From a virus, in IMG/VR virus record IMGVR_UViG_3300023171_000319, positions 1 to 43,714 of that record: a stretch of 43,714 nt of DNA. One strand, given 5' to 3'. Below the pieces are notes generated by a model. It did no database searches. It was not told the DNA's origin and saw nothing but the letters and a program-made list of their open reading frames with translations. Below are positions 21,964 to 30,481 of this stretch, piece after piece. The first letter of the stretch is position 1. Every line of letters starts with the position of its first letter. A program made the translations under genes and the position numbers.

Positions 21964-24155
21964 GCCGCCCTCTCAGCGTGGTCTTGCTGACGTTCCGCCA
22001 AATCGAGTTCGCGCCCGAGCTTGATGCGCTGGAGCGGAATGTCTTCACGCAGCTTGTCGGCCTGCGCATAATGAAGTTCAGCGCGAGCATCCTTCTGCTT
22101 GGCGTCTGCCGCGTCGTTTGCGGCGGTCAGGCCGCTCGGTGCCTCCGGCGCGGCTTCGGGACCGCCGACAGCCTTTGCCTGTGCGATCTTGAGCATGGTG
22201 GTGGCCTTGCTCTCGTCGGTCTTGGCGGTGTCGAGGCCCGCCTTGGCCATGAGCGCGGCAACCTGAGCCTTGAGCGCTTCCAGCTGCGGGTCGGGCTGCT
22301 GTTGCGCCTGTTCGGCCTCAGCTTCCGCCGCGGCCTTCTCGTCCTCGGACATCTCGACCAGCCCGAGCTTGATCCCGCGCTGGCGCTGCCACTTGGTGAA
22401 GTCGTCGATGCCTTCGCCGTCCATGTTCAGACCGGCGGTGATGAGCGCAGCCTGGGCGCCCTCCATGTCCTGCGCGCCGATCGACACCGTCGCATAGTTC
22501 AGCATCTGCTTGACCGTGCGATCGCGCCGCGTGGTGGTCGCCTCGGTGACGTCTGCCATCACCTTGTAGCGGCCGGTCGCGAAGTTGTTGCGGACCTTCA
22601 GTTCGCCCTTGTCGCTGTAATCCTCGTGCAGGGTGGCAACGCCGTCGTCGCCTTCCTCCGTCATTGTCTCGACCTTGCGGCCGGGCTCGACGTAGACCTC
22701 GCAAGCCATCGCCAGGTAGATTTCGCCCTCGCGCTGCGTCGACTGGCGCCCGTTGTCGAGATAGACGCCCGACTTCGCATCGACACGCGCCGCGGCGATG
22801 TCCATCGCATCCGCCGACGTGTTGGCCTTCACCTCGTCGGCGTCCTGGTCGTCGTCCGAAGCTTCGGCGCTGACGAGTTGCAGCATGGTCGCGAGCGCTG
22901 CGCCGATCGTGGGGGGTTCGACCTTGCCGATGGGGCCCATAGCGGCATAAGTGCCGTCCTGGTTGAGCAGGGGTTGCACCAGCGCGTACGGATGACGGTC
23001 GATGTTCCCACGCGCCCACATCTCGGCAAGGTTGGGCGGCATCTGCTCGGCAGCGAAGATCGGACGCTCGTACGGCGCCAGCGTGTTGATCTCGTACAGG
23101 TTCGACATCAGCGCGTTGAACACCCGCACCGTGTCCATGTTGGGCTGAACGATGCCCCAAAACCACTCGACACCATCGACGTAAGCGCGATTGCCGTACA
23201 TCGGGACGATCGGGATCATGCCGCCGGCGATGTAGCCGCGATCCTCAAGCACCTCGGCGCCGGACAGCACGTACTTATGGCAGCGCTGACGCTTGGCCTT
23301 GCGCTTCCGCATGGTGAAGCCGCGGTCTTTCAGGTCGGCGATGTCGCTGGCTTCGAGGTCCTTCTGCCAGTGCCGCTCTTCCTCGCCGCTGGTGTCCTGG
23401 GTGAAGATCAGGACCCATTCGTCGTTGTCCTCGATCTCGTAGTACTCGGCGACAGCGATCGTGTCGGGGCGGAACCAGCTGTAATCGTAGTAGGCTTTCG
23501 GCACGCCTTCAGGCCACGCCGTTGCCTTGTCCTCGCCGTACTCTTCCTTGAACGCGTCGGGGTCCATGCCGACGATCACCCAGGCGCGCTTGGCGTCGGA
23601 CTTGTCGTAGAGCGCAGACGGGCCGAAGAACACGGACTGGTCGGCGTCGGCGATCAGCGACGCGGGGTTGATCCGCTGCTCGTCGCTGTCCTTGTCGAGC
23701 GGGTCAGCCCATTCGTTGGTCAGCCGGTACGCGCCGAAACCACCCTTGCCGGCCTCGCTGCGGGCATTGTCGCGTGCCTGTTGAGCCTTGAACTTGTAGC
23801 TGTCCGCGCGGTGCATGCCGTCGAGCGTGTCGGCGGTGTGGTTGTCGCTGTCGCCGCCAGCCGGGCGATAGTCGGGCACGATCCGGTTCTGGCGAAAGTC
23901 GTTCTCGAGCTTCCGCAACGCACGCCGCAGCTTCGGGAATTCCAGCTTGACGCTCTCGCCAAACTGATCGCCCGCAGCGCCTTCCCACATCGCACCTGGG
24001 ATGTCGGCGAAGCGGCGTGCGGCAAGGGCCAACTCACGAACCGGGATCTGCGGCAGCACGTCGGCGGCGAAATACCGCATCGCGCGTTCGTGAACTTCGG
24101 CCAGCGCGTCGGTGCCGGTCGGCTTTTCCTCCAGCGCTGTGTCGTGGTCCTGCAT
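21960..24155 (-). CDS. portal protein, P22 gp1-like
   Basis: This 731-aa protein fits the P22-type portal family by size, gene order and sequence. Recognisable segments are LRRALRKLENDFRQNRIVPD, PAGGDSDNHTADTLDGMHRA, a conserved core with SLIADADQSVFFGPSALYDK, and a long C-terminal helical barrel (about 590-731) with Gln/Ala-rich coils. It forms the dodecameric DNA entry and exit channel at one capsid vertex and docks the terminase. The large plus-strand frame over it is an antisense shadow. Confidence 0.9.
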   Translation of the reverse strand: MQDHDTALEEKPTGTDALAEVHERAMRYFAADVLPQIPVRELALAARRFADIPGAMWEGAAGDQFGESVKLEFPKLRRALRKLENDFRQNRIVPDYRPAGGDSDNHTADTLDGMHRADSYKFKAQQARDNARSEAGKGGFGAYRLTNEWADPLDKDSDEQRINPASLIADADQSVFFGPSALYDKSDAKRAWVIVGMDPDAFKEEYGEDKATAWPEGVPKAYYDYSWFRPDTIAVAEYYEIEDNDEWVLIFTQDTSGEEERHWQKDLEASDIADLKDRGFTMRKRKAKRQRCHKYVLSGAEVLEDRGYIAGGMIPIVPMYGNRAYVDGVEWFWGIVQPNMDTVRVFNALMSNLYEINTLAPYERPIFAAEQMPPNLAEMWARGNIDRHPYALVQPLLNQDGTYAAMGPIGKVEPPTIGAALATMLQLVSAEASDDDQDADEVKANTSADAMDIAAARVDAKSGVYLDNGRQSTQREGEIYLAMACEVYVEPGRKVETMTEEGDDGVATLHEDYSDKGELKVRNNFATGRYKVMADVTEATTTRRDRTVKQMLNYATVSIGAQDMEGAQAALITAGLNMDGEGIDDFTKWQRQRGIKLGLVEMSEDEKAAAEAEAEQAQQQPDPQLEALKAQVAALMAKAGLDTAKTDESKATTMLKIAQAKAVGGPEAAPEAPSGLTAANDAADAKQKDARAELHYAQADKLREDIPLQRIKLGRELDLAERQQDHAERAA

Positions 24156-24209
24156 GAGGTGATGGCATACGCGCGCCCGCGAAATTACGGGTTGGGCATT
24201 GGTTGGGCT

Positions 24210-24389
24210 TTAGCGGCGCGTGTCCGGTGCACATGCCTCCAACGTCGCAAGGGCAGCTTCAAGTTTTGCAATCATCTCACGAACCTGCTCGGGGCTTTGT
24301 CGTACGTAAGAGAGCGGGTCCGTTGGGCTGCTGATCGTTACGCCACCATCCTCGACACTGACTTCAAACCATTCTGTGTTCGTGTTCAT
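24210..24389 (-). CDS. 59-aa small protein between terminase and portal
   Basis: The protein starts MNTNTEWFEVSVEDGGVTIS and ends in a helix (EQVREMIAKLEAALATLEA). AGGAAG precedes the ATG at 24389; a much longer in-frame extension only shadows the terminase gene. Unknown function; possibly a packaging accessory. Confidence 0.6.
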   Translation of the reverse strand: MNTNTEWFEVSVEDGGVTISSPTDPLSYVRQSPEQVREMIAKLEAALATLEACAPDTRR

Positions 24390-24391
24390 AT

Positions 24392-25903
24392 TCACTTCCT
24401 CGCCATGCTGGGGATTTTCACGTCCACCGGAGGCTTTGCAACGACCACCTTGCGAACGGCTGCGGTTTCGAACGCTTTGTACCCATGGCTGAACTGATCG
24501 TGCAGCGGCTTGTCCTTCCACACCCCAAGCCGGTCGTCCCATTCTTTCCGGTAGCTGTCGAGGCAGTCGACCAACCGAGCGCACCGCTCTTCATCGATCC
24601 ACACAGCCGGCAGATAGGCTCGGCTGGCGTCGATGCCGTCCTGCTCTGACCCAATCCGCGGGACCACCCGCACTGGCTTAATACCGACCTCCTCTGCGTG
24701 CTGGCGCGCGCTCTTGGCGTCCTTGCCTAGCCTACGGTGGTCGGCATCGTGCGGCAGAAAGTGCTCGCTGTAGTTGTATCCGCGCTTGATCAACTCAGCG
24801 GCATAGTGGTTAAAACCCTCTCCGCTGTTCTCGTAATAGTCGATCAACCGGCGTTCCAACCCGACGTCCTGCCAGAAGCATATCGTCATCGCATCACCGA
24901 CGCCCAAATCCCAAGACGTGTAGACTGGAATGTCTAGCACCGGGATTCGGCAGATTCTGCCCTGTGCGCGCATCTTGAGCATCTGCGGGCCGAAGTATGC
25001 CCCTTCGACGCTTGCCTCGAATGCTTCATCGGGCGTTGACGGAAACTCCTGTTTCATCTTTTCGCCCTGCTGCTCAGCTTTCTTGACGTACCATGCTCGC
25101 TGCCCCTTGCTGAGAACGACGCCGGACGCGGCCAACTTATCAAAATACTCGCGCATCTCAGTTGTTTCGACCACGTCCGCGTCAAGCGAATACCCTTCGT
25201 CACGATACCAGGGATAGAAGTGGAACCTGAAGTCCAAGTCAGTCAGGTCTTTGCCGGCGTCCTGAAGCTGACGCGCTGTCTTCACCATGTCGTGATACTC
25301 GCCGGCGCGCCCCTCCGCAGTGCTCTCTATCGTTATCACCTGGCCCGCGGCTACCGTGTTGAACGCGCCGGACACGACCTCTGCGGCACGCTCAGGGTAT
25401 TTGGCGCACAGCTTGCCGAACTCGCTGACGTGCAGCCTCTGCAGCGTGCCTGATCGCAACGACGTGCCGACACGGATGCTCGATCCATTGTTAAACCGCA
25501 GGCTTTCCGCGCTATCGTTATCCGCGGCGCGGATCTTTCGGAACGTGGACGGAAGGTGGTCGTAGGCGTACTTGATCTTATCGCGGAAGAACGCCTTGGC
25601 ATCGACCAGATTGTGCGCGATCACGCCGGCAGATAGGTCGGCCAGGAACAGGCAGTCGTCCAACATGTCGAGCTGGATCACCGTCGTGAACCCGCGTTGC
25701 CGAGCCTTCAGGATGATATCCAGCTTCCAGCGATTCAGGATGAACTCCTCCTGATCCTCATTCATGCGGAATGGCACGCGCTGGCCCTGCTTATTCTTGA
25801 TGTCGTAGAAGCCGCCGCGAAGCCGGGACAGCTTGTCGGGGTACCGAGACATCATCGCGGCCATGAAATCCCGCTCTACGGGGCTCAGCGTTCCCCCAGC
25901 CAC
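24392..25903 (-). CDS. terminase large subunit (packaging ATPase-nuclease)
   Basis: This 503-aa protein drives DNA packaging and cuts the concatemer. The ATPase domain has a variant Walker A KARQRGFTT (66-74), a Walker B with catalytic glutamate in LHVSEFG (E161) and coupling motif TIESTAEG (191-198). The nuclease domain shows acidic residues in YTSWDLGVGD (D332), LPHDADH (D386) and HDQFSHGYKA (D469). It lies between the small terminase and portal genes as in P22-like phages. The first 19 nt overlap the small-subunit gene. Confidence 0.94.
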   Translation of the reverse strand: MAGGTLSPVERDFMAAMMSRYPDKLSRLRGGFYDIKNKQGQRVPFRMNEDQEEFILNRWKLDIILKARQRGFTTVIQLDMLDDCLFLADLSAGVIAHNLVDAKAFFRDKIKYAYDHLPSTFRKIRAADNDSAESLRFNNGSSIRVGTSLRSGTLQRLHVSEFGKLCAKYPERAAEVVSGAFNTVAAGQVITIESTAEGRAGEYHDMVKTARQLQDAGKDLTDLDFRFHFYPWYRDEGYSLDADVVETTEMREYFDKLAASGVVLSKGQRAWYVKKAEQQGEKMKQEFPSTPDEAFEASVEGAYFGPQMLKMRAQGRICRIPVLDIPVYTSWDLGVGDAMTICFWQDVGLERRLIDYYENSGEGFNHYAAELIKRGYNYSEHFLPHDADHRRLGKDAKSARQHAEEVGIKPVRVVPRIGSEQDGIDASRAYLPAVWIDEERCARLVDCLDSYRKEWDDRLGVWKDKPLHDQFSHGYKAFETAAVRKVVVAKPPVDVKIPSMARK

Positions 25904-26304
25904 TCACTCATGTCCTTTGGCAACTCGTGTTCAACGACCGTTTTGTCGCGCCAAGCTTCGGGCTTGCGGTTCTTCAGCCAGAAGATCGCTGCGGTGGTGT
26001 CGGGAGGCACATGCTCTTCGAATGGCGTCACGATCACGCATCCTTCGTGCATGTGGAACTTGGCGGAATCATATGTGTATCCGGTCGCGCGCCGATACAG
26101 CGATTGCTCGACCCGTGCGTCCGCCACCTCTTTGCCAACGACCAAAGCTGCCGCGAAATCCGGGTGTGTGTGCTTCCATCGGTACAGCGTGCGCTCGGAT
26201 ACCTCGAACAGGTCGGCGATATCACGATCAGTTGCGCCAGCTTCAGCGTAACCTTTTGCGATCTCTACCATTTCCGGCTTGTAGGCCGTTGCCGCCGTTG
26301 TCAT
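25885..26304 (-). CDS. terminase small subunit
   Basis: This 139-aa DNA-binding protein has a helix-turn-helix at about residues 22-45 (GATDRDIADLFEVSERTLYR). A central segment includes RATGYTYDSAKFHMHEG, and AAIFWLKNRKPEAWRDK near the C-terminus is typical of this terminase family. It recognises the packaging start site. The start at 26304 is set by ATGA overlap; the long upstream extension is a shadow of the next gene. Confidence 0.92.
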   Translation of the reverse strand: MTTAATAYKPEMVEIAKGYAEAGATDRDIADLFEVSERTLYRWKHTHPDFAAALVVGKEVADARVEQSLYRRATGYTYDSAKFHMHEGCVIVTPFEEHVPPDTTAAIFWLKNRKPEAWRDKTVVEHELPKDMSEWLGER

Positions 26305-26576
26305 GCGCTCACCTTTGGGGCTGACACTGCGTCCCTCCTCTTCATGTTCCGCCACATGCTGCGAACAGCGACAGGCGATCGCCCCAACTCTCGAGCGATA
26401 TGGGGAGCCAGCCGACGCGCAGCCTTCATTTCCCGCAGCCGCGCGATCTCGCCAGGCGACCATTCCCGGCGCCGCTTCTCGACCAAAGCGAGCAGCATGT
26501 CGGTTTCCGACTGTGTCAGCGACCGCGTCCTGCACAACTGGTCCGCGAAGTGAATTGCGATGTCTTCTATTTTCAT
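26301..26576 (-). CDS. homeodomain-like helix-turn-helix protein
   Basis: This 91-aa basic protein has a C-terminal tri-helical segment (about 39-80) with WSPGEIARLREMKAARRLAP and IARELGRSPVAVRSM. This is the pattern of SANT/homeodomain-like DNA-binding domains also seen in GcrA-type regulators. The position before terS suggests control of late genes or packaging-site binding. It overlaps terS by ATGA. Confidence 0.65.
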   Translation of the reverse strand: MKIEDIAIHFADQLCRTRSLTQSETDMLLALVEKRRREWSPGEIARLREMKAARRLAPHIARELGRSPVAVRSMWRNMKRRDAVSAPKVSA

Positions 26577-26830
26577 ATCTCTGCCCCCTCCGTCTCAGCC
26601 CACCGCAAGAACATCTGCCCGAGGCGGCGGTAGATGCGCTTGCGTCTGCCTAGGGGCGATTTCCGGGCCGCTGAAGGGCTTTGCAGCCTTTCGTAACCCT
26701 TGAGTACCTTGCCGCGTAGATCGGCGCTGTACGCAGCCCAGGCGGCGATATCAGCATGGGTTAAGCGCCGGTCGCTGACCGCATGCGCCTCTCGACCTAT
26801 TGCGCCCCAAGTTTCGCCGTCGCTGACCAT
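26573..26830 (-). CDS. 85-aa basic hypothetical protein
   Basis: It is helical, with an Arg/Lys-rich segment (RKSPLGRRKRIYRRLGQMFL) near the C-terminus that could bind nucleic acid. The start and stop overlap neighbouring genes. No known family. Confidence 0.55.
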   Translation of the reverse strand: MVSDGETWGAIGREAHAVSDRRLTHADIAAWAAYSADLRGKVLKGYERLQSPSAARKSPLGRRKRIYRRLGQMFLRWAETEGAEI

Positions 26831-27069
26831 TAGCGGTCTCCTCGAAATGCAGGGGCGTTCCAGTCGACCTTGAAGCCGATCAAAGCCTTAAGCCCGATCA
26901 GCCATCCGACTGGCATAATGACGGCGAGCATGGCGGCGAAAACCACATCGCCCCTCGTGAGGTAATTGCTGCCTAGAGACGCGCGGAACTGCTTCATGTC
27001 GAGGAGAAGGCCGGCGAGGCTGGCGGTGTAACCGATACCGAACAACACCAACGCGACGAGGATATACAT
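26830..27069 (-). CDS. 79-aa two-helix membrane protein
   Basis: Hydrophobic helices lie at about residues 2-23 (YILVALVLFGIGYTASLAGL) and 42-66 (VVFAAMLAVIMPVGWLIGL). A short loop with DMKQFRASLG joins them, and the tail is polar. It initiates at an ATG overlapping the upstream TAA. Function unknown; it is in the early/late boundary region rather than beside the endolysin. Confidence 0.6.
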   Translation of the reverse strand: MYILVALVLFGIGYTASLAGLLLDMKQFRASLGSNYLTRGDVVFAAMLAVIMPVGWLIGLKALIGFKVDWNAPAFRGDR

Positions 27070-27242
27070 TAGCGGTCTCCTTGGGTGTCAGGCAGATACC
27101 GAGCGCGCCGACGCTCCTTGCCGCAGCGGGTGCATTCCTCGACCAGCCAGCCGTTGCCGAACGTGCGACCGAACGCGTCATCGACCCCGTAGCTTCTGTC
27201 GAAGCGAACCGGGCGCCAGCGGTGGAAGATCAGGCAGCCCAT
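27069..27242 (-). CDS. 57-aa protein with CxxC zinc-binding pair
   Basis: The frame starts MGCLIFHRWRPVRFDRSYGV and contains ECTRCGKERRRAR, a CxxC pair with basic residues. GAGGGG is spaced 8 nt from the ATG. Both ends overlap neighbouring frames (TGATG and TAATG). It is probably a small nucleic-acid-binding protein; family not identified. Confidence 0.55.
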   Translation of the reverse strand: MGCLIFHRWRPVRFDRSYGVDDAFGRTFGNGWLVEECTRCGKERRRARYLPDTQGDR

Positions 27243-27298
27243 CACCCTCGCCCCTCAATGCCGGCGGGGAGGTCGGGACGGGCTGCGGACAGGATCAC
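27242..27298 (-). CDS. 18-codon coupled mini-ORF
   Basis: A GTG overlapping the upstream TGA (GTGA) opens a frame encoding ILSAARPDLPAGIEGRG, and its TGA overlaps the next ATG. The double overlap resembles the surrounding genes, so it may be translated or may simply pass ribosomes along. It could also be chance. Confidence 0.3.
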   Translation of the reverse strand: MILSAARPDLPAGIEGRG

Positions 27299-27531
27299 TT
27301 GATCCTCCAAAGGCGCATCTTGTCGCCTAACTTGCGTTGGCTGAATTTGCGGCCGACGAGGCCAGCGCTATTGCACGCCGAGTTTGCCGCCGTGGCCATG
27401 TTCCTCGAACGAGGATCGCTCATTTGGAGGGCCACGCTGTCTCCGACTTCCAGCAGCCGGTAGGTATCGCTCATGACACCAGCACCATTGCGCTTGCTCG
27501 GCGGGATTGGAATATTCTTCTCGATTTCCAC
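27295..27531 (-). CDS. small phage protein of the IPIP...VGDS...VWRI type
   Basis: This 78-aa protein has the layout of a common phage family: N-terminal IEKNIPIPPSKR, central LLEVGDSVALQM, an Ala/Asn-rich helix (MATAANSACNSAG) and a C-terminal KFSQRKLGDKMRLWRIK. The N-terminal motif argues for the GTG start at 27531 rather than the internal ATG at 27474. The family is thought to bind nucleic acid, but its function is not established. Confidence 0.65.
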   Translation of the reverse strand: MEIEKNIPIPPSKRNGAGVMSDTYRLLEVGDSVALQMSDPRSRNMATAANSACNSAGLVGRKFSQRKLGDKMRLWRIK

Positions 27532-27535
27532 GATC

Positions 27536-27691
27536 TCATTCTCCTCGGTTGCTGTGAAGCCGCAGATAGGCGGCTGCGTGGTGGGGGTTGATTCCGTACT
27601 TTTCCGCCAGCTTTTGCGGATCCGCTTTGGCCAGGCTGTCGACCGGCGCTTTCAGGAGCGCGATCAGGAAGGCGGTGAGGCCCGTCGTCAT
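27536..27691 (-). CDS. 51-aa helix-turn-helix-like protein
   Basis: It starts MTTGLTAFLIALLKAPVDSL and contains DPQKLAEKYGINPHHAAAYL, which resembles a small helix-turn-helix. It is in the same frame as the helicase gene, 87 bp beyond its amber stop, with no stop in between. It could be a separate gene or the end of a readthrough product. Confidence 0.5.
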   Translation of the reverse strand: MTTGLTAFLIALLKAPVDSLAKADPQKLAEKYGINPHHAAAYLRLHSNRGE

Positions 27692-27715
27692 GACAGTGCC
27701 ACCAGTGCCGTTTTT

Positions 27716-27805
27716 GGTGGCACTCCCTGTTTCCCCACACTCGCGCGCACACGTAAGGGGAATAAGGAATATGCGGCACTACGCGGCACTGGTGGCACTC
27801 CCTGT
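27716..27805. repeat. 15-bp direct repeat around the helicase stop
   Basis: GGTGGCACTCCCTGT occurs at 27716-27730 and 27791-27805. Both copies are in the helicase frame and encode TGSAT on the minus strand, one before and one after the TAG stop. It suggests a local duplication. Confidence 0.7.
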
Positions 27806-29155
27806 CCGAACCGCGATACCCGTATGCTTGCGGACGCCGTTTGACCGGCTCCAAGGAAAGCCCCGCTTTTCCAATGACGTACGGAAGGTTTTGGAGGTGC
27901 CGGCGTCCTCACCAGAGCGCTTTGAGAACTCGACCCAGCTTTTGAACAGAGTGCCGGGTTGATCCCAAACGCCGGTGCCGGTCTCGCATGCTTCCTCGAT
28001 CCACTGCCCCAACAAGTCCTGGTTGGCGAAGTAGTCGGCGGTTGCTGTCGAGACGCTTTCCGGTCGCCCAAGACCGTGCTTCTGCCAGTCGAGACACCCC
28101 TGCAACGCCCACGCGAGGATGCGCGGCGCTTCAGCCTTCAGCTTCTCTTCAAGCATGTGGTCGGGCTGTTTCGGCTTGTGCACGAACGGCATCATGTTGA
28201 AGCGCCGCTGCATGGCGGGATCGACGCTCGATAGGCTAGGCTGGTGGTTGCCAGCGAACAGCAGCTTGAAGTGCGGCTGGTACGTGAAGAAGTCCTGCCG
28301 CATGAAACGTGCGCTGATAGGGTCGCCGCCGGTGAGGGCCTTGATCCTCGCCTCAGCCCACGCCCTACCTTCCTCGGTCTCGCTGGCGGTCACCAGACGC
28401 GCACCCTTAAGCATCGCCAGCTCGGTCGGGTGGCTCGAGAACTTGGACGCGGTGAACGTGTCCATCGGCGCGCTCATCGCGTAGGCGCCGAGAATATGGA
28501 CCAGTGTGTTCAGGAACACCGACTTGCCGTTGCCGCCTGGGCCGTAGATGAAGAACAGCGCGTGCTCGTTCGTCAGACCGGTGAGGCAATACCCGGCGAT
28601 GCGCTGCAGATAGACCTGCATCGCCTTATCGCCGTTCGTGGAGTCGTCGAGGAACTGCAACCACAAGTCCGCCGGCTTATTCTCCGGCTGGCATCCGGTG
28701 ATCTTGGTGATGTGCTCGTCGCGCCGGGAAACGTGCATCTTGCCGGTGCGCAGGTCCAACGTTCCGCCTGGCGTGCCGAGCAACCAAGGGTCGTTGTCCC
28801 ACACTGCGGACGTGACGGCGTGCTCTGGCGCGGCCCTGGCGAACCGCTCGGCACCGCCAGCGACTGAGGCTTTGCACGTACCCTTCTTGCCCGCGCTCAT
28901 GCGCCGGCCGATCTCGCGCGCGAAGTGGAAGGCGACAGGCACATCGGTCGCCGCCCAGTGCGTGAACTGCCACTGATACCACTTGCCGGCGTTGTGATCG
29001 AAGCGGAGCGTCCCGCGATTCTGGCGCGTGAACTCGAGAGCGATCGCATCCTCGGACACCTCGAGCGGCTGGACGCCGGGAAGCGCAACCACGTTGTCTT
29101 CGTAGACATCGAGGGGCGGGTAATGTTCGTCAGGGATCATACCGTCTTCATCCAT
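27779..29155 (-). CDS. P4/D5-type replicative helicase (SF3, primase C-terminal part)
   Basis: This 458-aa protein has a D5 N-terminal region (about 100-190, GTPGGTLDLRTG) and an SF3 helicase core. The core has Walker A GPGGNGKS (205-212), Walker B in ARLVTASETEEG, sensor motif LLFAGNHQP (N303) and an arginine finger in MQRRFN. It unwinds the origin for phage replication. A full archaeo-eukaryotic primase domain is not present. The Walker and arginine-finger motifs are intact. The stop is TAG, with the frame open beyond it. Confidence 0.92.
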   Translation of the reverse strand: MDEDGMIPDEHYPPLDVYEDNVVALPGVQPLEVSEDAIALEFTRQNRGTLRFDHNAGKWYQWQFTHWAATDVPVAFHFAREIGRRMSAGKKGTCKASVAGGAERFARAAPEHAVTSAVWDNDPWLLGTPGGTLDLRTGKMHVSRRDEHITKITGCQPENKPADLWLQFLDDSTNGDKAMQVYLQRIAGYCLTGLTNEHALFFIYGPGGNGKSVFLNTLVHILGAYAMSAPMDTFTASKFSSHPTELAMLKGARLVTASETEEGRAWAEARIKALTGGDPISARFMRQDFFTYQPHFKLLFAGNHQPSLSSVDPAMQRRFNMMPFVHKPKQPDHMLEEKLKAEAPRILAWALQGCLDWQKHGLGRPESVSTATADYFANQDLLGQWIEEACETGTGVWDQPGTLFKSWVEFSKRSGEDAGTSKTFRTSLEKRGFPWSRSNGVRKHTGIAVRTGSATSAA

Positions 29156-29486
29156 CCCGCTGCGCTCGTTCGACCGCGGTCGCAGCCATCAGTGTCAGTT
29201 CAATCGCTGCCCGAATCCGCAGAAGCCGGCTGGTCGGCAGTTGCGCGAACACCGATCCAGTCGCGAGCCGCACGGCCTCAGACAGCAGCCCAGCCGATGC
29301 CTCAGACGCCCGCCCCATCCCCACGCTCGCCCGGTCGCGCATCTTCGCGATGTCGACACGCGTCGCCATTTCGAGTTCGTCGATATTGGGCAGGTGGATG
29401 CTGATCGATCGACGGTGCGAGCAACGGCGCTCGATCTCGTCGTCGGACATCTCCACCATGCGAGGAAAGCGAGCGGGCGCGTTCAC
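29148..29486 (-). CDS. hypothetical protein before the helicase
   Basis: This 112-aa protein begins NAPARFPRMVEMSDDEIERR after its GTG. A helical body follows, with DELEMATRVDIAKMRDRASV and an Ala-rich C-terminus. The GTG at 29486 overlaps the upstream TGA. The end overlaps the helicase start by 8 bp. It may be a replication accessory by position only. Confidence 0.55.
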   Translation of the reverse strand: MNAPARFPRMVEMSDDEIERRCSHRRSISIHLPNIDELEMATRVDIAKMRDRASVGMGRASEASAGLLSEAVRLATGSVFAQLPTSRLLRIRAAIELTLMAATAVERAQRDG

Positions 29487-29941
29487 CGAACAGCCCCGAC
29501 AGGTGCGCCGACGCTGGCCAGCCAGTTCGTTGCGACTTCCATCGTGCGGAAGATGCCGCACGGGTATCCCATGCCGACCAGCCGGTTCAGGCACTCGATC
29601 TGGCTGTCGGAAGGATCGCCGGTGCCGTCCTTCCATTCAAGGTAGGCCGTATCGTCATTGCCCACCCACACAGGCTCCCACAGCGCGCCGGTATCGGGGA
29701 AGCCGGTGTAAAGCCCTTCAGCCTTGATCTTCGCGCGACCGGCAAAGCTCGGAATGTGCGTCCCGTTGGGGATCGCGAACACCAGCACCGAGCGCGCGTG
29801 CTTATGCATGTGGCTGACCCACACACCCTGGCGCTTCGTCTCGCTGTCCTTCCCCTTGTCCTTCGGCTCCACAAACACGCGCGGATCCAGCACCGGCTTC
29901 AGCGCGCTTTCCATGGCGTCGAAGGCGGCGAGCATATTCAT
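29483..29941 (-). CDS. VRR-NUC domain nuclease
   Basis: This 152-aa PD-(D/E)XK-type enzyme has AIPNGTH, KIKAEGLYTGFPD (D83), AYLEWK (E102, K104) and SDSQIECLNRL (Q114), the ordered motifs of VRR-NUC nucleases. Phage members cleave branched DNA and may resolve replication or recombination intermediates before packaging. The start at 29941 is fixed by ATGA overlap with the upstream gene. Confidence 0.9.
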   Translation of the reverse strand: MNMLAAFDAMESALKPVLDPRVFVEPKDKGKDSETKRQGVWVSHMHKHARSVLVFAIPNGTHIPSFAGRAKIKAEGLYTGFPDTGALWEPVWVGNDDTAYLEWKDGTGDPSDSQIECLNRLVGMGYPCGIFRTMEVATNWLASVGAPVGAVR

Positions 29942-30138
29942 ACCCGCGCCGCCCGATGCGCGCGCTGATCCCGCAGCATCCGCATCGCGTCCATCGGCTT
30001 CACCCGGTACATGCTGGCGAGCGATTCCGGCGTGTGCGCGGCGAGCGCGGCGTCCGAACAGCCGCACAGCAACATGCGAAGCTGCAGCGTCGACTGCTCA
30101 ACCGTCATGACGGGTTTGGCGTGGTGGCGGGGCTTCAT
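29938..30138 (-). CDS. 66-aa helix-turn-helix-like regulatory protein
   Basis: It contains LRMLLCGCSDAALAAHTPES and LASMYRVKPMDAMRMLRDQR, a helical arrangement compatible with DNA binding. The ATG at 30138 overlaps the upstream TGA, so a longer in-frame version is not needed. No specific family is recognised. Confidence 0.55.
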   Translation of the reverse strand: MKPRHHAKPVMTVEQSTLQLRMLLCGCSDAALAAHTPESLASMYRVKPMDAMRMLRDQRAHRAARV

Positions 30139-30332
30139 GCGACAGCAGCCTTCCGACGCGCATAGCTCTCGCGATCCAAACGGCGGCGGCACAGCCGGCA
30201 CGCCGATGAAATACCCGGGCGTGTGACAGTATTCTCAGCGACCCGGTCGTGGCCACACGGGTACCTCTTGTTTGTGCCGTGGTGGCCCCGGCGCGTGTTC
30301 CGCAGGCCGTCGTCCGGAACGCGGGCGGTCAT
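30135..30332 (-). CDS. 65-aa zinc-binding small protein
   Basis: NKRYPCGHDRVAEN followed by SACRLCRRRLDRESY gives a C-x-H plus C-x2-C arrangement, probably one zinc site, within a strongly basic protein. This form is seen in small phage HNH-like or zinc-ribbon proteins. No HNH catalytic core is complete. It is coupled by ATGA overlaps. Confidence 0.6.
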   Translation of the reverse strand: MTARVPDDGLRNTRRGHHGTNKRYPCGHDRVAENTVTRPGISSACRLCRRRLDRESYARRKAAVA

Positions 30333-30481
30333 GCTTCCACCCCGTAAATCGCGTCGAAATACGGCTTGTTGCGGATACGCCAGGCGCGGGCGTAGGTGAT
30401 GCCCTCAGCGGTGCGCGCCTTCTTGGCTGCGGATGCGATGGCACGGACTTCGGCCATGCGGGTTCGGGTTGCGCCCCTCAT
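30329..30481 (-). CDS. 50-aa small basic protein
   Basis: The frame starts MRGATRTRMAEVRAIASAAK and ends RIRNKPYFDAIYGVEA. The ATG at 30481 is chosen because it overlaps the upstream TGA; the internal ATG at 30457 is an alternative. Function unknown. Confidence 0.5.
   Translation of the reverse strand: MRGATRTRMAEVRAIASAAKKARTAEGITYARAWRIRNKPYFDAIYGVEA

Noticed and set aside
21978-24497. Very long plus-strand ORF (839 codons)
   Set aside because: It lies antisense to the portal gene and its composition (Val/Arg/Leu/Asp-rich) is typical of a shadow frame in GC-rich coding DNA. It has no ribosome binding site or motif.
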